DNA from: Anaerocolumna sp. MB42-C2
Lineage (GTDB): Bacteria > Bacillota > Clostridia > Lachnospirales > Lachnospiraceae
Direction of reading: 5' to 3'
NCBI RefSeq assembly: GCF_030913705.1
Contig: NZ_CP133190.1
Coordinates: 4,861,501-4,925,500 of the forward strand
DNA length: 64,000 bases
Under the pieces are notes generated by a model. The model had not been told where the DNA came from. It saw only the letters and a list, made by a program, of their open reading frames with translations, and made no database searches. Of this stretch, positions 50,937-59,445 are shown piece after piece (position 1 is the first letter of the stretch; each line of letters begins with the position of its first letter). The translations under genes were made by a program, and so were the position numbers.

Positions 50937-52043
50937 ATGGGTACAGTTAAAATTGCTATGATCGGTGTTGGAGCCATCAGTGGTATTTATCTTGAAAATA
51001 TAACTAACGTATTTAAAGAAATAGAGATAATCGGTGTTTGTGATTTGGTCAGAGAACGGGCAGAAAATGCAAAGGAAAAATATCAGATAAAGAAGATTTA
51101 CGATACCATGTATGATGCCTTTAAAGATCCGGAAGTAGATATGGTATTAAATCTAACCAGACCTTATGAACACTTTGAGGTTACGAAAGAAGCTCTTAAT
51201 GCAGGTAAGCATGTATACAGTGAAAAACCATTGGGAGCAAATTTTGACGAGGGTAAGGCACTGGTAGCTTTAGCAGAAGAAAAGAATCTTATGTTAGGCG
51301 GTGCTCCGGATACCTTTTTAGGTTCCGGCATTCAAACCTGCCGTAAGTTAATTGATGACGGATTCATCGGTGAACCGATTGGAGCGGCTGCATTTATGAT
51401 CTGCCGCGGTCATGAAACCTGGCATCCGGATCCGGAATTTTATTATAAATATGGCGGTGGGCCTATGTTAGATATGGGGCCATATTATGTTACGGCTTTA
51501 GTAAATTTATTGGGTGGTGTAAACAGCGTAACCGGTGTAACCAAAAGCAGTTTTTCTAAACGGACAATTACCAGCCAGCCGAAAGTGGGTACGGTTATCG
51601 ATGTAGATGTTCCCACCTATATAACTGGTATTTTGAATTTTGATAACGGTGCAGTTGGAACTATATTTACAACCTTTGATGTTTATTATAATCAACAGGC
51701 CAGATTAGAGATTTATGGTTCAAAAGGAACATTACTTATACCGGATCCTAATACGTTCGGAGGCTCTATCAAATTATTACGTCCGGAAGACGGAGAATAT
51801 AAGGAAATGCCGCTGCTTTTTGATTATAAGGAAAATTCCAGAGGTCTTGGAGTGGCAGATATGGCAAAAGCACTGCAGACAGGAAGAGATTATCGGGCAA
51901 ATTATAAACAAACCTGCCATGTCCTTGAAGTATTAACCAGCTTTGAAAAAAGCAGTAAGGAGGGCAAGAGCATTACTCTTAAAACAGCTTATAACAGAGA
52001 AATCCCCATGTTAAACAATCCAATCCATGGCATATTGGACTAA
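50937..52043 (+). CDS. Gfo/Idh/MocA family oxidoreductase
   Basis: A 368-residue NAD(P)-dependent oxidoreductase with Rossmann motif IGVGAISG near the N-terminus and the family motif VYSEKPLGANF, in which the Lys-Pro pair is catalytic. The C-terminal substrate domain contains HPDPEFYYKYGGGPMLDMGPYY, where this family carries G-G-G-x-x-x-D-x-G/H, and EIYGSKGTLLI. AGGAGG gives 6-base spacing to ATG 50937; an ATG at 50931 touches the ribosome site and is unlikely. Works with the ThuA-like protein on an unidentified sugar. Confidence 0.93.
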   Translation: MGTVKIAMIGVGAISGIYLENITNVFKEIEIIGVCDLVRERAENAKEKYQIKKIYDTMYDAFKDPEVDMVLNLTRPYEHFEVTKEALNAGKHVYSEKPLGANFDEGKALVALAEEKNLMLGGAPDTFLGSGIQTCRKLIDDGFIGEPIGAAAFMICRGHETWHPDPEFYYKYGGGPMLDMGPYYVTALVNLLGGVNSVTGVTKSSFSKRTITSQPKVGTVIDVDVPTYITGILNFDNGAVGTIFTTFDVYYNQQARLEIYGSKGTLLIPDPNTFGGSIKLLRPEDGEYKEMPLLFDYKENSRGLGVADMAKALQTGRDYRANYKQTCHVLEVLTSFEKSSKEGKSITLKTAYNREIPMLNNPIHGILD

Positions 52044-52473
52044 TTTAGGAAACATATCTATCTTCACGACATGGAGAAAACATGAAAGAAAATACAAGTA
52101 GCCGTAAATGGTCTAACAAACTCCTACAATATTCATACCTTTTTTGTTTCCTCCATGACTTAAAAATTTATTTAAGGATTTTAACTATCCGTAATGCAAG
52201 TTTTACTTGACGGAAACCAAGTTTTAGAATATCATGAAAGTATATATCTTATGAAAGGACTTAACAAGAATGAACCAAACACTTAGATGGGTAAAATTGG
52301 AATCTATTATGATCGCAACTTTTGAAGTTAAGGCTAGAAGTGCGTCCAAATTTAATAGATACAATAGAAAACATATAAGAATTTTGGAGAGTTCCTATTA
52401 ACATTATTTGTTAACGGCCTGTATGTAATCATAAATAACGGCACCCTTAACAGGCAGTGTCGGATAATACGAG
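52044..52473. other. Intergenic stretch with two possible small ORFs
   Basis: Two short + strand frames have passable ribosome sites. One is 52082-52210 (42 codons, GGAG 5 bases before ATG, product starting MKENTSSRKW). The other is 52270-52401 (43 codons, AAAGGA before ATG, product starting MNQTLRWVKLES). Neither shows a known family or a signal peptide. Otherwise nothing recognised. Confidence 0.3.
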
Positions 52474-52499
52474 ATCCCAAAGCTTAGTGGCTTTGGGAT
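52474..52499 (+). terminator. Rho-independent terminator
   Basis: ATCCCAAAGC and GCTTTGGGAT form a perfect 10-bp stem around a 6-base loop, followed directly by seven T. It ends whatever is transcribed across 52044-52473, which supports transcription of that stretch. Confidence 0.92.
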
Positions 52500-52625
52500 T
52501 TTTTTCGTCTAAAAGTAAAGTGATTGAAGATAAAAGAAAGGGATGGGCAGTGCGAAGATTTATTTGGACTGGTAGTTAAGAAATAGTCCATCGAATTGTT
52601 TATAGTACTGTATAGGTATAAAGAA

Positions 52626-54629
52626 ATGATAGAATTAAGTATTAATAATTTAACGAAATTTTATGGGGCAAATAAAATATTTGAAAACATCACCTTTGAT
52701 CTGAAAACAGGTGAAAGAGTTGGATTAATCGGAAAAAACGGCTGTGGTAAAACCACCCTTATGAAAATTATTATGGGCAGATATCAGGATAATGCACAGC
52801 CGGGCCTCCCTGACACAGAAGTGGCTGGTAAGATAAGTACTCTTCCATTTTTACAGGAAAATACGGAAGACAGTCAGGGTGGCGAAATTAATCTTAGGAA
52901 AGGCATTAAAGTGGGTTACTTAAATCAAATACCCATATACCAAGAAGATACCACAGCTATAGATGTCATTCGTATGGCTTTTTCAAGCATGTTTGAGATA
53001 AAAAATCAAATGAATCAACTGGAATACCAGTTAGGTAAGCTTAGCGGAGATTCGCTTGAGAGAGCAGTCCATTCCTATGGCCGCTTATCTGAACAATACG
53101 AATTGGAGGGCGGATATGAACTGGAGACTAAAATTAATAAAATAACAGAGGGACTAAAAATTACGAATTCATTAAAAGAGATGTTTTTCTGCCAATTAAG
53201 CGGCGGGGAAAAAACCAGGGTCATTTTAGCAAAAATATTATTAGAGGAACCTGATATTCTTCTGCTTGACGAACCAACCAACCATTTAGACTTAGAAACC
53301 GTAGAATGGCTGGAGACCTTTTTAAAAAACTATAAAGGATCCGTACTTATTATTTCTCATGACAGGTATTTTTTGGATAGTATAACGGATAAAATTGTGG
53401 AACTTAAGTTTAACCGGGCCGATATTTATATGGGGAATTACAGTTATTATGTACTTGAAAAAGAGAGAAGGTTTTTAATTGAATATAAAAATTATATAAT
53501 CCAGCAGAAAAAAATAGAGCAGATGGAAAAACAGATCGAGCGTTACCGTATCTGGGGAGAAATGCGTGACAGTGATAAGATGTATAAAAGGGCTAAGGAA
53601 TTGGAAAAACGATTGGAGAAGATTGAAACACTTGACAGACCGGTACTAAACAATAGAGGGGTACGCTTTAATCAGGACTGTGCTGACCGTTCCGGTAAGA
53701 TTGTGGTAGAAACGGAAAATATTAATAAATCATATGAAAAGATTTCTCTGTTAAAAGATGTTAATCTTCATATCTTTTATCAGGATAGTGCCTGCATTAT
53801 CGGTAAAAATGGCTGTGGAAAAACAACTTTGCTGAAAATAATATTAGGAGAAATCAAACCAGATTCCGGACTGATAAAAACCGGATCTCAGGTTAAAATC
53901 GGTTATCTGCCTCAGCAGGTTGTATTTGAAGATGAAGAACAGACAGTATTAGAATATTTTGCCACCCTTCATAATATTACGTACGAGACAGCCAGAAACC
54001 AGCTTGCCAAAGTGTTATTTATGAAAGAGGATGTGCATAAAAAGATAAAAATTTTATCAGGTGGTGAAAAAAGCCGGCTTAAATTATGTTCCTTAACCTT
54101 TGATAAAGTAAATTTTATGATTTTAGATGAACCGACCAATCATCTGGACATTGATTCCAGAGAGGTATTAGAGGAAACCTTAGCTGCATTTGAGGGTACA
54201 TTGCTGTTTGTGTCCCATGACCGCTATTTTATCAATAAAGTGGCTGATAGGATAATAACGATAACTGACGGCAATCTTAAGAGCTATACAGGAGATTACA
54301 ATTATTATCTGGAAGAAAATTATAAGGAAAAGGAAGCGGAAGCCATACCGGAAAGAGAATATAATGGGAGTAAGGATATAAATAAGCAGAAGGATAAAGA
54401 AATACCAAAGGATAAATTAAAAAAGGTTTCTGAGAGAAAAATAGAAATTCTGGAAAAAGAAATCGATGAGATGGAAACGGAGCTTAAATATCTTGAAGAG
54501 GAGATGAATACACACAACTCAGATGTGGTTTATCTTCGGGAGCTCTACCTCAAAAAAGAGGTCATGGAAAACAAACTAAAACTTGCCTATGAGAATTGGG
54601 AGAGCATTCAGATGTATTTGTTTAAATAA
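52626..54629 (+). CDS. ABC-F family ATPase (ribosome-associated type)
   Basis: A 667-residue protein with two ATPase domains and no membrane segments. NBD1: Walker A GKNGCGKT, signature LSGGEKTRV, Walker B LLLDEPTNHLDLE. NBD2: Walker A GKNGCGKT, signature LSGGEKSRL, Walker B MILDEPTNHLD. The charged inter-domain linker (near 280-350, RRFLIEYKNYIIQQKKIEQMEK) and a C-terminal coiled coil (about 590-660) complete the ABC-F plan. NBD1 has an insertion between Walker A and the Q-loop (PGLPDTEVAGKISTLPF). ABC-F proteins act on ribosomes; some give antibiotic resistance, others are housekeeping. The subgroup cannot be decided here. Confidence 0.92.
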   Translation: MIELSINNLTKFYGANKIFENITFDLKTGERVGLIGKNGCGKTTLMKIIMGRYQDNAQPGLPDTEVAGKISTLPFLQENTEDSQGGEINLRKGIKVGYLNQIPIYQEDTTAIDVIRMAFSSMFEIKNQMNQLEYQLGKLSGDSLERAVHSYGRLSEQYELEGGYELETKINKITEGLKITNSLKEMFFCQLSGGEKTRVILAKILLEEPDILLLDEPTNHLDLETVEWLETFLKNYKGSVLIISHDRYFLDSITDKIVELKFNRADIYMGNYSYYVLEKERRFLIEYKNYIIQQKKIEQMEKQIERYRIWGEMRDSDKMYKRAKELEKRLEKIETLDRPVLNNRGVRFNQDCADRSGKIVVETENINKSYEKISLLKDVNLHIFYQDSACIIGKNGCGKTTLLKIILGEIKPDSGLIKTGSQVKIGYLPQQVVFEDEEQTVLEYFATLHNITYETARNQLAKVLFMKEDVHKKIKILSGGEKSRLKLCSLTFDKVNFMILDEPTNHLDIDSREVLEETLAAFEGTLLFVSHDRYFINKVADRIITITDGNLKSYTGDYNYYLEENYKEKEAEAIPEREYNGSKDINKQKDKEIPKDKLKKVSERKIEILEKEIDEMETELKYLEEEMNTHNSDVVYLRELYLKKEVMENKLKLAYENWESIQMYLFK

Positions 54630-54902
54630 TATTATCGTTAAATTATAAATAATTTACAAACAAAAAATACGATATATTAAAAGTAAATAAACAATGAAGT
54701 GAAAGCATTGACAAGAACCTGATATGGCTGTATGTTGATTTATAGGAAGAATAGTTTTGCGATAAATTAAAAACATATATAATTTAACAGTTAACGAGCA
54801 GAATGGAATGTCAAAAGTCATAAAAAATTGAACTGTGATTTATAATTGGCTTTTGACATTCAGTTCCTATAAAGTAATAAATTAATGGAGGCAGGTATCA
54901 TT
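54630..54902. other. AT-rich gap with a 12-bp hairpin
   Basis: GAATGTCAAAAG (54806-54817) and CTTTTGACATTC (54850-54861) are perfect inverted repeats 32 bases apart. The arm resembles the GAGTGTCAAAAGG end of the fold-back at 3524. No gene is seen in this gap. Confidence 0.45.
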
Positions 54903-55298
54903 ATGCAAGATAAAATCAGAAGATTTATGGTGGGCAGATACGGTGTAGATGACTTAGGAAAATTTTTAATGTGGATAGCTATAATTATTATGCTGCCATC
55001 GGTTTTTTTCAGAAACAGAATAATAGAAATAATACCTTTTATTATATTGATTATTAGTTACGTTAGAGTATTTTCAAGGAACATTAATCAGCGCTATAAT
55101 GAGAATCAGAAGTTTTTAGCTTATAAAAGACGGTTTTTAGGATATTTTCAGAGTGCAAATACCCGTAGAATGCAGAAAAAGAACTATCATGTATATGTAT
55201 GTCCTACCTGTAAGCAAAAAATCCGTGTACCAAAAGGAAAAGGTAAGATCTGCATAACATGTCCGAAATGTAAAGCGGAATTTATACGCAGAAGCTGA
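54903..55298 (+). CDS. Small membrane protein with C-terminal zinc ribbon
   Basis: A 131-residue protein with two adjacent hydrophobic segments (LGKFLMWIAIIIMLPSVFF and IIEIIPFIILIISYVRVF), a basic linker and a C-terminal zinc ribbon, CPTCKQKIRVPKGKGKICITCPKC, with two CxxC pairs. The start at 54903 has GGAGG 10 bases upstream; an in-frame ATG at 54885 overlaps that ribosome site. Such proteins are common and uncharacterised in clostridia. Single gene. Confidence 0.75.
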   Translation: MQDKIRRFMVGRYGVDDLGKFLMWIAIIIMLPSVFFRNRIIEIIPFIILIISYVRVFSRNINQRYNENQKFLAYKRRFLGYFQSANTRRMQKKNYHVYVCPTCKQKIRVPKGKGKICITCPKCKAEFIRRS

Positions 55299-55513
55299 AG
55301 CTACAGTTCAGCCTATGGTACCGAGAAGTGTTTTTGATAAGTGCCACGAAGCAAAATTTACGGAAAAACCCGAGACATTAAGAATATACAGTTTACAAAT
55401 ATTAACATAAATGCTATAATTTGGCTGTAGTTTTATGTTAGAATATTGTACATTGATAATGACAATGATACATTTTATTATGAACAGAGAAAATAGTTGT
55501 GAAAGGATATAAT

Positions 55514-56107
55514 ATGGCTGAATTTTATTTTCAAGGGCATGGAAGTTATCGACTTACAACCGATAATGGAACAGTAATTTATGTTGACCCCTATGCGGGG
55601 GGAGGTTATGACGTAGAAGCAGATATCATATTAGTGACACATGAACACGGTGACCATAATCGAATTGAACTGGCAGCCAAAAAAAAAGATTGTATAATTA
55701 TTACGGATCAGGAAGCCTTAGAGGGCGGAGTTTATCATAAGTTTTTCATTAAGGAAGTTGAAATTGAATCCGTACCCGCATATAACCGTAACCACAGCAG
55801 ATCCCAGTGTGTAGGGTATATTTTGCATTTTAATTCCATTTCCTTTTATGCTTCCGGTGATACGTCCGTTACTGATTACATGGTTGATAAGATACCTGCA
55901 TATCAATTAGATTATGCTGTACTGCCCATTGACGGTATCTATAATATGAACCCGGAGGAAGCTGCAAAATGTGCTGAGATTATAGGAGCTAAACATGTAA
56001 TACCGATTCATATGAAACCGGGACAACTATTTGACCGTCTTTGTGCAGAACAATTTAAAGCCGACAACAGACTTATTATAGAAGCCGGAACAGGTTTTAT
56101 ATTGTAG
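55514..56107 (+). CDS. Metallo-beta-lactamase fold hydrolase (UlaG-like)
   Basis: A 197-residue metal-dependent hydrolase: GHGSYRL at the start, DPYAG, the metal motif THEHGDHN (H-x-H-x-D-H), then SGDTSVTD and IPIHMKPGQ as later metal ligands. Length and motifs fit the small UlaG/YtkL-like subgroup of the superfamily. AAAGGATATAAT precedes the ATG at 55514. Substrate unknown; members include phosphodiesterases and lactonases. Single gene. Confidence 0.9.
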   Translation: MAEFYFQGHGSYRLTTDNGTVIYVDPYAGGGYDVEADIILVTHEHGDHNRIELAAKKKDCIIITDQEALEGGVYHKFFIKEVEIESVPAYNRNHSRSQCVGYILHFNSISFYASGDTSVTDYMVDKIPAYQLDYAVLPIDGIYNMNPEEAAKCAEIIGAKHVIPIHMKPGQLFDRLCAEQFKADNRLIIEAGTGFIL

Positions 56108-56154
56108 TCAAGCAGAGAAATTAGGGGTTTTTTTAAAGTTTTTAAATAAATAGT

Positions 56155-56184
56155 TTGACAAACATTTCACGCTAACTATATAAT
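56155..56184 (+). promoter_or_regulatory. Sigma-A promoter
   Basis: TTGACA (56155-56160), an 18-base spacer and TATAAT (56179-56184), both perfect hexamers, about 90 bases upstream of the gene at 56273. Confidence 0.75.
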
Positions 56185-56272
56185 TAAAGTGTAATTTAAC
56201 CATATTTAGAACATAATATATTATTTGCCAAATTAATACTATAATTATTTGCCTAAGAGAGTGGTGACCTTT

Positions 56273-56707
56273 ATGGATCTGAATAAGAGTGGTGGAGAAA
56301 TCCAGGAATGTAGAAGATGCGGGAAGATGTTTTTATACACAGGGGTTGGTAAATGTATTTGTGCTGCATGTAAAGCAGAAGATGAAGCGGAATTTGAAAT
56401 TGTTAAAGATTATATCTATGAAAATCTTTCTGCAACAATTATGCAGGTATCAAAAGAAACTGGAGTTAAAATTACCAGAATTAAAAGTTATTTAAAAGAT
56501 GGAAGACTGATTATTCCTGATGGTTCAGCTATTTTTTTGAATTGTGAAATATGTGGAACAAGTATAAAGTTTGGCAGACTTTGCAGGGAATGCGCTGATT
56601 CATTAAGCAATGAAATGCGTCATGAGATGAACATTGATGAATTTCAAATCGGAGAAAAACCGAAAAATTTAAATCAGAGTAGAATGAGGTTCTTAGATCG
56701 TACATAA
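56273..56707 (+). CDS. YvyF-like flagellar-operon-type zinc protein
   Basis: A 144-residue protein with an N-terminal zinc finger (ECRRCGKMFLYTGVGKCICAAC), a MerR/winged-helix-like central segment (IYENLSATIMQVSKETGVKITRIKSYLKDGRLIIP) and a second CxxC...CxxC site (CEICGTSIKFGRLCREC). This layout matches the YvyF/TIGR03826 family, usually encoded near flagellar genes. No flagellar genes are in this window, so the function may be different. ATG 56273 is preferred to an upstream GTG. A strong sigma-A promoter lies upstream and a terminator follows. Confidence 0.75.
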   Translation: MDLNKSGGEIQECRRCGKMFLYTGVGKCICAACKAEDEAEFEIVKDYIYENLSATIMQVSKETGVKITRIKSYLKDGRLIIPDGSAIFLNCEICGTSIKFGRLCRECADSLSNEMRHEMNIDEFQIGEKPKNLNQSRMRFLDRT

Positions 56708-56738
56708 TCGTATATTATAACTAAATAAGGGGAACTAG

Positions 56739-56765
56739 AACTACCTACGGATGAAGTCGGTAGTT
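56739..56765 (+). terminator. Rho-independent terminator after the YvyF-like gene
   Basis: AACTACC and GGTAGTT form the stem (with partial inner pairing TAC/GTC), followed by a run of T. Confidence 0.8.
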
Positions 56766-56776
56766 TTTTTTATTTC

Positions 56777-56923
56777 ATGGGAAAGTTCTCCGAACTTCCT
56801 AATGAAATAAAATTCCCTGCTGAGGTGTTTGAGACACTTAAGGTATTAGGATTGATAATTTCCAAATTATGTATTATTATATATTTATTCAGAAAGCAGA
56901 ATCGGGAAGAAAATAAATACTAA
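56777..56923 (+). CDS. Possible small membrane peptide (48 residues)
   Basis: This frame encodes MGKFSELPNEIKFPAEVF, a hydrophobic segment (LGLIISKLCIIIYLF) and a charged tail. It looks protein-like, but no ribosome site is visible and the start lies right behind a terminator, so it may be a remnant or spurious. Confidence 0.25.
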   Translation: MGKFSELPNEIKFPAEVFETLKVLGLIISKLCIIIYLFRKQNREENKY

Positions 56924-56957
56924 CTTTTCTAGAAGGGGTATATTATCAGGTGATTTT

Positions 56958-57512
56958 ATGAAAAGTAATTATAATGAGATAATAAGAAAAAATTTAGAAC
57001 TTGAAACCAATCGTTTAGTACTTAGAAAATTTACAATAAAAGATAAGGATGCCGTTTTAGCTTACGGAAGTGACAGTCAGACGTTAAAGTACCTTGTCTG
57101 GACCGGAATAACTGACCCACATGCGGCAGAAAGAGTTATTATGGCATATTATTCTAAACCCGGAGTATATGCTGTTACACTAAAAGAAAGTGATTTATGT
57201 ATCGGATGTATTGATATTCGAATTGAACCTCAACACGAAAAAGCAAGTTTTGGGTATGTACTGAATCGTAATTATTGGAATCAAGGTTATATGACGGAGG
57301 CTTTATCTGCCATTTTGGAGTTCTGCTTTACTAAGCTGGAATTAAACCGTGTCGAAGCAACTCATTATATGGGTAATGAGGGTTCTGGCAGGGTTATGGA
57401 AAAAAGCGGCATGAGATTGGAAGGAGTAGCAATTGAAGAAGTAAAAGTAAAAGGGATATTCCATGATGTGGTTCATTACGGAATAACCAGAGCTCAGTGG
57501 GAAAAAATGTAA
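56958..57512 (+). CDS. GNAT family N-acetyltransferase (RimJ/RimL-like)
   Basis: A 184-residue acetyltransferase: LETNRLVLRKFTIKD at the start, SFGYVLNRNYWNQGYMTEALSAI for the acetyl-CoA region (Q/R-G-x-x-T/G-E-A), and NRVEATHYMGNEGSGRVMEKSGMRLEG, where the family reads N-x-x-S-x-x-V-x-E-K-x-G-F. These are the RimJ/RimL-subgroup signatures. Substrate cannot be told: ribosomal protein termini and small molecules are both known. A GGTGATTTT sequence precedes the ATG. It converges with the next gene, only 11 bases between the stops. Confidence 0.92.
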   Translation: MKSNYNEIIRKNLELETNRLVLRKFTIKDKDAVLAYGSDSQTLKYLVWTGITDPHAAERVIMAYYSKPGVYAVTLKESDLCIGCIDIRIEPQHEKASFGYVLNRNYWNQGYMTEALSAILEFCFTKLELNRVEATHYMGNEGSGRVMEKSGMRLEGVAIEEVKVKGIFHDVVHYGITRAQWEKM

Positions 57513-57523
57513 AACATGATTTT

Positions 57524-58228
57524 TTAGCTGATCAGATCTTTTTGACATAACTGGCTTTTTATTATTTCCTGATAGACATCGTCTTTTTTTTCCGGAGTTA
57601 TTTTATCTGCGATATTAACAACAGAAAGAAAACGTTCATTTTCGTGCAAAGCCTCATAATATCGGTTTAATTGCTCAAGTGATTGCCTGTACACAATAAG
57701 TGACGTGCCTGCAACTACTTCAACTATAACACCTCCGATTGCCGGTATGATAGCGGAACCAATGGTAATGTCCATAGCGAATATGGATATTATAGAAGCA
57801 GTTATAAGCGTAAACCCCAGTAGGCACATGGATACGGAGAGTTTAAATGAACTTTTAGCCATGTTTTTACTTAATACATAATATTCTTTTATTTCAGTCA
57901 TATTGATTGACATGAGCTCCAAAATATCTGTAGCAGCCGGTGTATCTGATTCTTTGTTTTCGTTTTCTGCCGGTTTATAATTATTTATTATGAGAGATTG
58001 GCGTAATGTAGTATAATAATCACTTATTTCATTATTTGAAGTCTTATAATCCGCATTGATGAAGAAAAATAATAAACTTAACACGAATAGATATAAAGCT
58101 ATACCTGCCATAACCGGAATCGGCATGCCGGTTATTTGATTGCTATCTGTTAAAAACAGAAAATAGATAGACACTATAAATAAGGTTACACCAGCAGTTA
58201 CTATAATTGTTTTAATTAATTTTTTCAA
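57524..58228 (-). CDS. Four-span membrane protein with TRADD-N-associated-type domain
   Basis: A 234-residue protein with two N-terminal spans (LIKTIIVTAGVTLFIVSIYFLF and MAGIALYLFVLSLLFFFI). A cytoplasmic linker leads to a second unit: EIKEYYVLSKNMAKSSFKLSVS, span, AIIPAIGGVIVEVVAGTSLIVY, then RQSLEQLNRYYEALHENERFL. The second unit resembles, from memory, the two-span domain described as associated with TRADD-N in bacterial immunity-like proteins (the CyanoTRADDas_TM type). Here it stands alone, with no effector domain. Start at 58228 is the first ATG; no strong ribosome site. Function unknown. Confidence 0.72.
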   Translation of the reverse strand: MKKLIKTIIVTAGVTLFIVSIYFLFLTDSNQITGMPIPVMAGIALYLFVLSLLFFFINADYKTSNNEISDYYTTLRQSLIINNYKPAENENKESDTPAATDILELMSINMTEIKEYYVLSKNMAKSSFKLSVSMCLLGFTLITASIISIFAMDITIGSAIIPAIGGVIVEVVAGTSLIVYRQSLEQLNRYYEALHENERFLSVVNIADKITPEKKDDVYQEIIKSQLCQKDLIS

Positions 58229-58401
58229 AGGAAAACTCCTGAAGTTTTGTATTAATATATAGAGAATGCATGTAAAATAGAATTAAAATATTATTTTATG
58301 ATAAAAGTGTAGAAGTATCTGCAGGATATGCTCCAAACATGTTCTGTAGATTTATAATCGAGTAATAATAAACAGTAAACCGGAGGAAAGGTGTATAAAT
58401 T

Positions 58402-59238
58402 ATGATGGATGATAATAATTTTGAACATTTAACATTTCAGAATTTAAATTGTGAGATTCATTACTGGTACCAAAAGGGATCTGATAACAAGTGGGTTATT
58501 TTCTTACATGGTGCCGGTATAGATCATGAAATGTTTCTGGAACAATATAAAATATTTGATCCAACCTATCATTTAATTGCATGGGATGCCAGAGGGCATG
58601 GTCTTTCAACACTAAAAGAAGGACAAAGGTTTTGCTTTGAAGATATGGTAAGTGATCTTAAAAAATTATATAAAATTTACGGAATTGATGAGGCTGTTCT
58701 GATAGGACAGTCCATGGGCGGTAATCTGGCACAGGAAATTGCTTATCATTATCCTGAGTATATATCAAAGTTAATATTGATAGATTGCACCAATAATACA
58801 GGTAAATTAACAAGGTTAGAAAAAAGCATGTTAAAGTGTTCTAATTTTCTATTTCACTGCTACCCCTGGAAACAATTAATCAATCAGAGCAGCGAGGCTT
58901 GCGGAACGACAGATTACGTAAAGGAGTATGTAAAGGTCTGCTTTTACAGGATTGAAAAGGAGACTTTTATTGATATAATGATGTCATTAACCGGCTGCCT
59001 TAAGGAGGATAAAGAGTTTAGATTCCGACATCCGGTACTATTATTATGCGGTGAGGAAGATAAATTAGGCAATATTAAAAAAGTAATGCAAACCTGGGCG
59101 AAAAGCGATCCCAATTGTACGTTTCATATGATTGAAGATGCCGGTCATAATTCTAATCAGGATCAACCGGAAGTGGTGAATAAGCTGATAATAAAATTTT
59201 TAGCTGATGACAGCAGGTCTGATATTCCGTTTTATTAA
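58402..59238 (+). CDS. Alpha/beta hydrolase fold protein
   Basis: A 278-residue alpha/beta hydrolase: oxyanion region FLHGAGIDHEMF, nucleophile elbow GQSMGGN (Ser), acid residue in LLLCGEEDKLGN (Asp) and His in EDAGHNSNQDQPE. No signal peptide, so it acts in the cytoplasm. The lid is ordinary. GGAGGAAAGGTG precedes a double ATG; the first is annotated. Esterase, lipase-like or C-C hydrolase activities are all possible. It is upstream of the csp genes but separated by 207 bases with no sign of coupling. Confidence 0.92.
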   Translation: MMDDNNFEHLTFQNLNCEIHYWYQKGSDNKWVIFLHGAGIDHEMFLEQYKIFDPTYHLIAWDARGHGLSTLKEGQRFCFEDMVSDLKKLYKIYGIDEAVLIGQSMGGNLAQEIAYHYPEYISKLILIDCTNNTGKLTRLEKSMLKCSNFLFHCYPWKQLINQSSEACGTTDYVKEYVKVCFYRIEKETFIDIMMSLTGCLKEDKEFRFRHPVLLLCGEEDKLGNIKKVMQTWAKSDPNCTFHMIEDAGHNSNQDQPEVVNKLIIKFLADDSRSDIPFY

Positions 59239-59445
59239 TTTACATATTAATTTAAATGTATCTGTGCGAAAACCTTTAGAGCATATTTTAATACTTTTAT
59301 ACGCTTAGGGTTATATACCACACTTGAAGTCATTTCCTGATTTGATTGCAGTCATATTATAGTAATCAATTATTACATAAAACATGGGTATTATTTTCAT
59401 GAATGCTATATATATTATATAGTAAAACTGCGGGGGAGAAACATC

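Noticed and set aside
55447..55472. Fur/PerR-like dyad upstream of the metallo-hydrolase gene
   Set aside because: CATTG/CAATG symmetry around ATAATGA is short and imperfect, and the gene has no iron or peroxide link.
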